Under the pieces are notes generated by a model that saw nothing but the letters and a program-made list of their open reading frames with translations, searched no databases and was not told where the DNA came from. A program made the translations under genes and the position numbers. This document shows, piece by piece, positions 6,811 through 11,588 of a stretch of 11,588 nucleotides of DNA (position 1 is the stretch's first letter; every line of letters begins with the position of its first letter). This stretch comes from a bacterium (GTDB taxonomy: Bacteria; ARS69): assembly GCA_025774865.1 (NCBI GenBank), contig JALGZO010000185.1, forward strand, positions 1 through 11,588. Reading direction: 5' to 3'.

Positions 6811-7329
6811 ATGTTCGAGAGCGCGCTCTTCTACGTCTGCGGCGGCGCGATGCTGGTCGGCGGGATCCTGATGGTGACGAGCCGCAACGCGGTCGTGGCC
6901 GCCTGCTGGCTGATCTTCGCTTTCCTCGCCGCCGCCGGCATCTTCGCGCTGCTGGCGGCGCCGTTCCTGGCCGTCCTGCAGGTCCTGATCTACGCCGGGG
7001 CCATCATGGTCCTGTTCCTGTTCGTGATCATGATGCTGCACGGACCCGTCCTCGAAGCGGAGCAGATCCGGACGGTTCCCCGGGCCTGGCCGGTGCTCAT
7101 GGTGCCGTCGGTCGTCATCGCCATCGCGGTGATCGCCTGGCTCCGGGCGACGCCCGTGGGGACCGCTGCGGCGCGCCTTCCCGAGGAGTTCGGAACGGCG
7201 GAGCGGGTAGCCGCCCTCCTGCTGAACGAGTACCTGCTGGCGTTCGAGTTGATCTCCGTGGTGTTGCTGGTCGCGATCATCGGCGCGCTGTCGCTCGGCA
7301 AGTCGGAGAGGGGGCAGCCGTGGAAGTGA
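6811..7329 (+). CDS. nuoJ: NADH-quinone oxidoreductase subunit J (NuoJ)
   Basis: A 172-residue membrane subunit (ND6 family) in the region linking the quinone chamber to the pumping modules. The segment LQVLIYAGAIMVLFLFVIMML (about residues 56-76) is the family signature. It includes Tyr61 and the glycine of the helix that shows a pi-bulge in known structures. About five hydrophobic helices can be placed, with a polar loop from about 77 to 92 and another around 115-130. A GTG at 6808 directly precedes the ATG at 6811. The AAGGGG at 6798-6803 is 7 bases from the ATG but only 4 from the GTG, so the ATG is preferred. The 3' end overlaps the nuoK GTG start by 10 bases, which suggests coupled synthesis of these neighbouring subunits. 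Length is within the usual 165-200 range. Confidence 0.95.
   Translation: MFESALFYVCGGAMLVGGILMVTSRNAVVAACWLIFAFLAAAGIFALLAAPFLAVLQVLIYAGAIMVLFLFVIMMLHGPVLEAEQIRTVPRAWPVLMVPSVVIAIAVIAWLRATPVGTAAARLPEEFGTAERVAALLLNEYLLAFELISVVLLVAIIGALSLGKSERGQPWK
7305..7314 (+). promoter_or_regulatory. Ribosome binding site of nuoK (supports GTG start)
   Basis: The purine run GGAGAGGGGG, within the end of nuoJ, is 5 bases before GTG 7320. No ATG or other start lies nearby that would keep the first membrane helix, so this site decides the GTG start. Confidence 0.7.
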
Positions 7330-7625
7330 CGCTCAACCACTACCTGGTGCTGGCCTCGGCGCTGTTCCTCACGGGGATGGTGGGGGTGATCGTGCGGCGC
7401 AACGCGCTCGTCGTGATGATGTGCATCGAATTGATGCTCTGCGCGGGGAACATCGTGTTCGCGGCGTTCAGCGAGAAGTGGGGCAACGAGGCCGGGCACG
7501 TGTTCGTGCTGATGAGCTTCGCGGTGGCGGCGGCCGAGGTGGCGATCGGGCTGGCGATCCTGGTCGAGATCTACCGGCGGCGCCGCACCGTCAACTTGGA
7601 CGAGTTCAAGATCCTGAGAGGGTGA
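7320..7625 (+). CDS. nuoK: NADH-quinone oxidoreductase subunit K (NuoK)
   Basis: A 101-residue three-helix membrane subunit (ND4L family) in the proton-conducting axis next to NuoN. The two buried glutamates needed for function in the family are present: Glu37 in CIELML and Glu73 in AAAEVAIGLA. The family N-terminal text (LNHYLVLASALFLTG) and RRNALVVMMCIELML are clear. Length equals the family norm of about 100. The start is GTG at 7320, inside the end of nuoJ. The nearest in-frame ATG would remove the first helix, and a strong purine run GGAGAGGGGG (7305-7314) lies 5 bases upstream, so GTG is well supported. A basic C-terminal tail (EIYRRRRT, 83-90) should face the cytoplasm. Confidence 0.96.
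   Translation: MEVTLNHYLVLASALFLTGMVGVIVRRNALVVMMCIELMLCAGNIVFAAFSEKWGNEAGHVFVLMSFAVAAAEVAIGLAILVEIYRRRRTVNLDEFKILRG
7618..7622 (+). promoter_or_regulatory. Ribosome binding site of nuoL (supports GTG start)
   Basis: GAGGG overlaps the last codons of nuoK and is 7 bases before GTG 7630. It supports a GTG start that keeps the first NuoL helix. Confidence 0.65.
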
Positions 7626-7629
7626 GACC

Positions 7630-9684
7630 GTGGAATCCCAGGCTGCCGACACGCTGCTGAGATGGATCGTCCTGCTGCCGCTGGGCGGGGCGGCCGTCAT
7701 CGGCCTGTTGAATCGTCGCCTGCCCCGGCAGGCCGCCGGGCTGCTCGCCTGCGGCACGGTCGGCGTGTCCTTCGTCCTGGCCGTGAGGGTCTTCCTTCGC
7801 CTGCTGGAGCTTCCGGCCGAGATGCGATTCCTGTCGGACTCGGTCTACACGTGGATCGGCTTCGGCCGTCTCACGGCGGAGGTGGGCTTCGCGGTGGATC
7901 CGCTCGGGGCGGTCATGGCCCTCGTCGTGACGGGCGTCAGCTTCCTCATTCACGTCTACTCCCTGGGTTACATGGCGCACGACGACGGATTCCGTCGCTT
8001 CTTCGCGTACCTAAACCTGTTCGTCTTCTTCATGTTGACGCTGGTTCTCGGAGAGAACCTGCTGCTGATGTTCGTGGGCTGGGAGGGCGTCGGTCTTTGT
8101 TCCTACCTGCTCATCTCCTTCTGGTTCAACGAGGAGGCGAACGCCGTGGCGGGCAAGAAGGCGTTCGTCGTCAACCGGGTGGGCGACTTCGGCTTTCTGC
8201 TCGGGATTCTCCTGCTCGGCACGACGTTGCTGCCCCATCTCGAGTCGGGCGAAGGAGTGTTTTCCTTCCGAACCCTGGCCACGCACAGCGACCTGCTGGC
8301 TCCGATCGCCACCGCCCTGGGGCTGCTCTTCTTCCTCGGCGCCACCGGGAAGTCCGCGCAGATACCGCTTTACATCTGGCTTCCGGACGCGATGGCGGGT
8401 CCGACCCCGGTCAGCGCACTGATCCACGCCGCCACCATGGTGACGGCCGGCGTCTACATGATCGCCCGCCTGAACTTTCTGTACGTGATGTCGCCCACCG
8501 CGATGCTGGTGGTGGCTGTCGTCGGCGGGGTGACCGCGCTGTTGGCCGCCACGATCGCCCTGACGCAGAACGACATCAAGAAGGTCCTGGCCTACTCCAC
8601 GGTCAGCCAGCTCGGCTACATGATGTTGGCCTGCGGGGTGGGGGCCTTCGCCGCGGGCATCTTCCACCTGGTAACGCACGCGTTCTTCAAGGCGCTGCTC
8701 TTCCTGGGAAGCGGATCGGTCATCCACGCCATGAGCGACGAGCAGGACATGCGTTTCATGGGAGGTTTGGCGAAGCGTCTCCCCGTCACGTTCTGGACCT
8801 TCCTGGCCGGAACGCTGGCGATCGCCGGCCTGTTCCCGCTGGCCGGCTTCTTCAGCAAGGACGAGATCCTCTGGAAGGCCTTCAGCGAGGGCTCGACCTG
8901 GCTTTGGGGGGTGGGCTTCCTGGGGGCCGGCTTGACCGCGTTCTACATGATGCGGCTCGTGGTGCTGACGTTCGGCGGTCAGAATCGCGCGTCGGAGAAG
9001 GTACGTGGTCACATCCACGAGTCGCCGGCCACGATGACGGGGCCTCTGGTGATCCTGGCCGTGCTCTCGGTGTGCGGAGGCTGGATCGGCTGGCCCCACT
9101 TCCTGGGCGGCGCCAATCACTTCGAGCGGTGGCTGGATCCGGTCTTCGAGGGCGGCCACGCGGTCCACGCGGCCGTCGAGCTCGATCACGAGATGGCCGA
9201 GCCCGCGCACGCCGGCGCCGAATCGGTTCCCACCGCCGAAGCCGCCGGCGGGAGCGGCGCCGTGGCCACCCACGACGCTTCGCACACCGCGCTCGAGTGG
9301 ACTCTCATGTTCGCCTCGCTGGGCATCGCCGTGCTCGGCCTGAGCCTCGGCTACTGGATCTACTCGCGTCGGATCGATCTCGCGGAGCGGCTGCGCGGAA
9401 TGGCCGGGGGCCTCGTCCACCGCGTGCTGTGGAACAAGTACTGGGTCGACGAGCTCTACGACACGACCGTCGTCAAGCCGGGCTACACACTCTCGGAACG
9501 CGTTCTCTGGGGCTGGATCGACAAGCGTTTCGTCGACGGCCTGCTCGTCAACGGCTCGGCGCTGATGGTGTCGCTGACCGGAGGGATCCTGCGGCTCGTC
9601 CAGAACGGAATGCTCCGCTCCTACGCCTACGTGTTCGCGATCGGCGTTGCCGTTTTCGTGCTCTACCTGTCGGTCTCGAGCTAG
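7630..9684 (+). CDS. nuoL: NADH-quinone oxidoreductase subunit L (NuoL, distal antiporter-like pump)
   Basis: A 684-residue antiporter-like subunit (ND5 family) at the far end of the membrane arm. Signatures include WEGVGLCSYLLISFWF (151-166) with the key Glu152, and KSAQIPLYIWLPDAMAGPTP (241-260) with channel Lys241. Also present are THAFFKALLFLGSG (349-362) with Lys354 and FPLAGFFSKDEIL (402-414) with Lys410. These match Glu144, Lys229, Lys342 and Lys399 of E. coli NuoL. The C-terminal part has NKYWVDELYD (602-611), the usual lead into the long lateral helix (about 620-660), and a last membrane helix (665-680). A His/Ala-rich, low-complexity loop (about 507-555) makes it somewhat longer than E. 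coli NuoL (613). The start is GTG at 7630, with GAGGG at 7618-7622, 7 bases upstream and 4 bases after the nuoK stop. The full nuo context excludes an Mrp antiporter. Confidence 0.97.
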   Translation: MESQAADTLLRWIVLLPLGGAAVIGLLNRRLPRQAAGLLACGTVGVSFVLAVRVFLRLLELPAEMRFLSDSVYTWIGFGRLTAEVGFAVDPLGAVMALVVTGVSFLIHVYSLGYMAHDDGFRRFFAYLNLFVFFMLTLVLGENLLLMFVGWEGVGLCSYLLISFWFNEEANAVAGKKAFVVNRVGDFGFLLGILLLGTTLLPHLESGEGVFSFRTLATHSDLLAPIATALGLLFFLGATGKSAQIPLYIWLPDAMAGPTPVSALIHAATMVTAGVYMIARLNFLYVMSPTAMLVVAVVGGVTALLAATIALTQNDIKKVLAYSTVSQLGYMMLACGVGAFAAGIFHLVTHAFFKALLFLGSGSVIHAMSDEQDMRFMGGLAKRLPVTFWTFLAGTLAIAGLFPLAGFFSKDEILWKAFSEGSTWLWGVGFLGAGLTAFYMMRLVVLTFGGQNRASEKVRGHIHESPATMTGPLVILAVLSVCGGWIGWPHFLGGANHFERWLDPVFEGGHAVHAAVELDHEMAEPAHAGAESVPTAEAAGGSGAVATHDASHTALEWTLMFASLGIAVLGLSLGYWIYSRRIDLAERLRGMAGGLVHRVLWNKYWVDELYDTTVVKPGYTLSERVLWGWIDKRFVDGLLVNGSALMVSLTGGILRLVQNGMLRSYAYVFAIGVAVFVLYLSVSS

Positions 9685-9689
9685 GAGGG
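9684..9689 (+). promoter_or_regulatory. Ribosome binding site of nuoM (decides GTG start)
   Basis: GGAGGG begins on the last base of the nuoL stop codon (TAG) and is 7 bases before GTG 9697. The next ATG, at 9709, would be 19 bases away. The site therefore selects the GTG and adds four residues (MPFI) to the protein. Confidence 0.8.
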
Positions 9690-9696
9690 CGCCGGC

Positions 9697-11256
9697 GTGC
9701 CGTTCATCATGGAGCACTTGCTGACCTGGGTGACGTTCCTGCCGCTGATGGGCGTCGCGGTGATCCTGCTGGTGGCGCGACAGGACGCCGCCGCCCGTGT
9801 CACCGCCCTGCTGTTCACACTGCTCGATTTCGTGCTCTCGCTGGTCCTGTTCTTCCGGTTCGAAGTCGGTCGGGGCGGAGACCAGTTCGTCGAGAAGATC
9901 CCGTGGCTCTTCGAGGGCAAGATCCAGTACCACCTGGGAACGGACGGAGTGTCCCTGGTCCTGGTGCTTCTCACCACGTTCCTCGGCCCCGTGGTCGTGT
10001 TGAGCACGTGGAACGCGATCCGCGAACGCGTCGTGGAGTTCATGGTCTTCCTGTTGGTGCTCCAGACGGCGATGATCGGGACGTTCTTCGTGCGCGACAT
10101 GCTGCTCTTCTACGTGTTCTGGGAGGCCATGCTCGTCCCGATGTACTTCCTCATCGGGATCTGGGGAGGCGAGCGGCGCGTCTACGCCACCATCAAGTTC
10201 TTCATCTTCACGATGGCCGGCAGCATCTTCATGCTGGTCGGTATTCTGTACTGCTACTTCCGGGCCGGCAGCATGGATCTGGCCGCGTTCCTCGCTCTCG
10301 ATCTCGGCGTCACCGAGCAAATGTGGCTGTTCGCCGCCTTCATCCTTGCCTTCTCCATCAAGGTGCCGCTGTTCCCGTTTCACACGTGGCTTCCGGACGC
10401 CCACGTGGAAGCCCCGACCGCGGGTTCCGTCATCCTGGCCAGCGTTCTACTGAAGATGGGCACCTACGGTATGCTGCGATTCGCCCTGCCGCTGTTCCCC
10501 GCCGCCGTGGGTGCGTTCGCGCCCTGGCTCGGGATCCTGGCCGTCATCGGCATCATCTACGGGGCGCTGGTCGCGATGGTGCAGCCCGACGTGAAGAAGC
10601 TCGTCGCGTACTCGAGCGTGAGCCACCTCGGCTTCGTGGTGCTGGGGCTCTTCAGCATGACCGCGGCAGGGGTGGCCGGCGGGATGTTCGTGATGCTGGC
10701 CCACGGTCTGAGCACCGGGGCACTCTTCCTTCTGGTGGGAATCATCTACGAACGACGCCACACGCGCGAGATCGCGGAGTTCGGAGGGCTGGCTCACGGC
10801 ATGCCGCTGTACGCCGCGGCGTTCATGATCGTCACCCTGGCGAGCATCGGTCTGCCGGGGCTTTGCGGATTCGTGGGTGAGTTCCTGGTCCTCTTCGGGT
10901 CGTTCCAGAGCAGCCTCTTGCCCCACGCCCGTCTGCTGACGGTTCTGGCCACCGTCGGAGTCGTGCTCGGGGCCATCTACATGCTCTGGATGTACCAGCG
11001 CGTCTTCCTGGGGCCGCTGCACAACGAGAAGAACCGCGGGCTGCCCGACCTGAGTCTCCGCGAGGGTCTCGTCCTGCTGCCGATCCTCGTCTTCATCGTC
11101 TGGCTGGGAGTACAGCCCGGTCTCGTGCTGGACCGCCTGCAGCCTTCCATCGACGAGATTCTGACGCCGGTGACGGAGCACTACGACCTGGCGGACCGGG
11201 CGGGGACGAATCCGTTCGTGGGAGAAGAGCTGGCCCTGAAGGAGCGCGACCGATGA
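9697..11256 (+). CDS. nuoM: NADH-quinone oxidoreductase subunit M (NuoM, antiporter-like pump)
   Basis: A 519-residue antiporter-like subunit (ND4 family) between NuoL and NuoN in the membrane arm. Essential residues are visible: Glu143 in FYVFWEAMLVPMY (138-150), Lys222 in SIKVPLFPFHTWLPDAHVEA (220-239), Lys253 in VLLKMGTYGMLRF (250-262) and Glu395 in GLPGLCGFVGEFLVLFG (385-401). They correspond to E. coli Glu144, Lys234, Lys265 and Glu407. The proline-broken helix text VQPDVKKLVAYSSVSHLGF (295-313) is also standard. Length is normal (about 500-520). After the last helix there is a charged tail of about 30 residues (490-519). The start is GTG at 9697, decided by an excellent ribosome site 7 bases upstream; the ATG at 9709 would be 19 bases away. 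The stop overlaps the nuoN start as ATGA. Confidence 0.97.
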   Translation: MPFIMEHLLTWVTFLPLMGVAVILLVARQDAAARVTALLFTLLDFVLSLVLFFRFEVGRGGDQFVEKIPWLFEGKIQYHLGTDGVSLVLVLLTTFLGPVVVLSTWNAIRERVVEFMVFLLVLQTAMIGTFFVRDMLLFYVFWEAMLVPMYFLIGIWGGERRVYATIKFFIFTMAGSIFMLVGILYCYFRAGSMDLAAFLALDLGVTEQMWLFAAFILAFSIKVPLFPFHTWLPDAHVEAPTAGSVILASVLLKMGTYGMLRFALPLFPAAVGAFAPWLGILAVIGIIYGALVAMVQPDVKKLVAYSSVSHLGFVVLGLFSMTAAGVAGGMFVMLAHGLSTGALFLLVGIIYERRHTREIAEFGGLAHGMPLYAAAFMIVTLASIGLPGLCGFVGEFLVLFGSFQSSLLPHARLLTVLATVGVVLGAIYMLWMYQRVFLGPLHNEKNRGLPDLSLREGLVLLPILVFIVWLGVQPGLVLDRLQPSIDEILTPVTEHYDLADRAGTNPFVGEELALKERDR

Positions 11257-11588
11257 ACGAAATCGGCCTCGCCGCGGAACCTTCGCTGTCCCGGCAGATG
11301 GGTGTGTTGCTGCCGTACCTGATCGTGGGCGGTGGCGGGCTGCTGGCCATGGTCCTGGACTCCACGGCCCGCAGCGTGGGGACGGGTCGCCTTTACGCGC
11401 TGACGGTCGCGGTACTCGTGGCCGCCGGCATCGCGCAGCTCTTCCCGGCCGTGACCAGCGACGCCCCGACCCTTCTCGGCGGTATGCTCTGTCACGATTC
11501 CTACGCGCACTTCTTTAACTACCTGTTCCTCGGCATTGCGCTCCTGACCGTGACGTTTGCCGCGAGTCCGAACGGCGCGGGCGGCAGG
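11253..11588 (+). CDS. nuoN: NADH-quinone oxidoreductase subunit N (NuoN), 3' partial
   Basis: The first 112 codons of an open frame that runs off the window end. It begins MNEIGLAAEPSLSRQMGVLL and has hydrophobic stretches at about 17-34, 48-65 and 90-105, as expected for the N-terminal helices of the third antiporter-like subunit (ND2 family). The text LLGGMLCHDSYAHFFNYLF (about 75-93) fits the NuoN pattern of an acidic/serine start to the third helix after an F/L-G segment. The early NuoN region is poorly conserved, so the call rests mostly on position directly after nuoM and the ATGA overlap. GGAG at 11241-11244 lies 8 bases before the ATG. The pump lysines lie beyond the visible part. 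Confidence 0.88.
   Translation, partial: MNEIGLAAEPSLSRQMGVLLPYLIVGGGGLLAMVLDSTARSVGTGRLYALTVAVLVAAGIAQLFPAVTSDAPTLLGGMLCHDSYAHFFNYLFLGIALLTVTFAASPNGAGGR

Noticed and set aside
8011-10404. A 797-codon open frame on the minus strand across nuoL and nuoM
   Set aside because: It mirrors the codon structure of high-GC genes on the other strand. Its translation is an unpatterned run of His, Arg, Gln, Glu and Asp with no recognisable domain, while the + strand frame is clearly NuoL/NuoM.
7662-10880. A 1072-codon plus-strand open frame in another frame across nuoL and nuoM
   Set aside because: Arg/Gly/Pro-rich out-of-frame translation typical of high GC. It crosses real gene boundaries and has no motifs.
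7630-11588. NuoL/M/N-like genes as part of an Mrp antiporter or energy-converting hydrogenase
   Set aside because: The complete ordered set with nuoE, F, G and I, and NuoL's lateral-helix C-terminus, fit complex I. No Mrp small subunits or hydrogenase metal-binding motifs are present.

Overview
The window is one unbroken piece of a bacterial nuo operon. It encodes the proton-pumping NADH:quinone oxidoreductase, respiratory complex I. All genes lie on the + strand in the canonical order: nuoC-D (fused, 5' end outside the window), nuoE, nuoF, nuoG, nuoH, nuoI, nuoJ, nuoK, nuoL, nuoM and nuoN (3' end outside). nuoA and nuoB are presumably just upstream. Coding density is close to 100 %. The largest gaps between genes are 18 bases (nuoH-nuoI) and 21 bases (nuoI-nuoJ). 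Most junctions are stop/start overlaps (TGATG, ATGA, or 10-13 base overlaps), so translational coupling is likely. I see no promoter, terminator, RNA gene, repeat, CRISPR array or mobile element.

Region by region: bases 1-1581 are the hydrogenase-like quinone-site (Q) module, NuoCD. Bases 1581-4989 are the NADH-oxidising (N) module, NuoE, F and G, with every expected Fe-S ligand visible. Bases 4989-6260 are NuoH, the membrane subunit next to the quinone chamber. Bases 6279-6788 are NuoI, with clusters N6a and N6b. Bases 6811-7625 are the small membrane subunits NuoJ and NuoK. Bases 7630-11588 are the antiporter-like pumps NuoL, NuoM and the start of NuoN. Electrons would run from NADH to FMN (NuoF), through the Fe-S chain in F, E, G, I and the unseen B, to quinone at the D/B/H interface. 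The membrane arm H, J, K, L, M, N would move protons.

Organism: an aerobic or otherwise respiring, high-GC bacterium (third codon positions mostly G or C). The C-D fusion, the short NuoG that keeps the N7 cluster ligands, a NuoH about 80-100 residues longer than usual, and NuoD wording around the quinone site (for example LNYCSAM and RLTTNYARIGG) do not look like E. coli, alphaproteobacteria or mitochondria. They suggest an uncultivated high-GC lineage, perhaps near the FCB group (Eisenbacteria- or Gemmatimonadota-like) or Myxococcota. This placement is a weak inference.

I found no undescribed system. The points worth a second look are structural departures within a known complex: the predicted extra transmembrane hairpin in NuoH, the cut-down molybdopterin-fold region of NuoG, the His/Ala-rich loop in NuoL, the NuoC-NuoD fusion and the altered quinone-site neighbourhood of NuoD.
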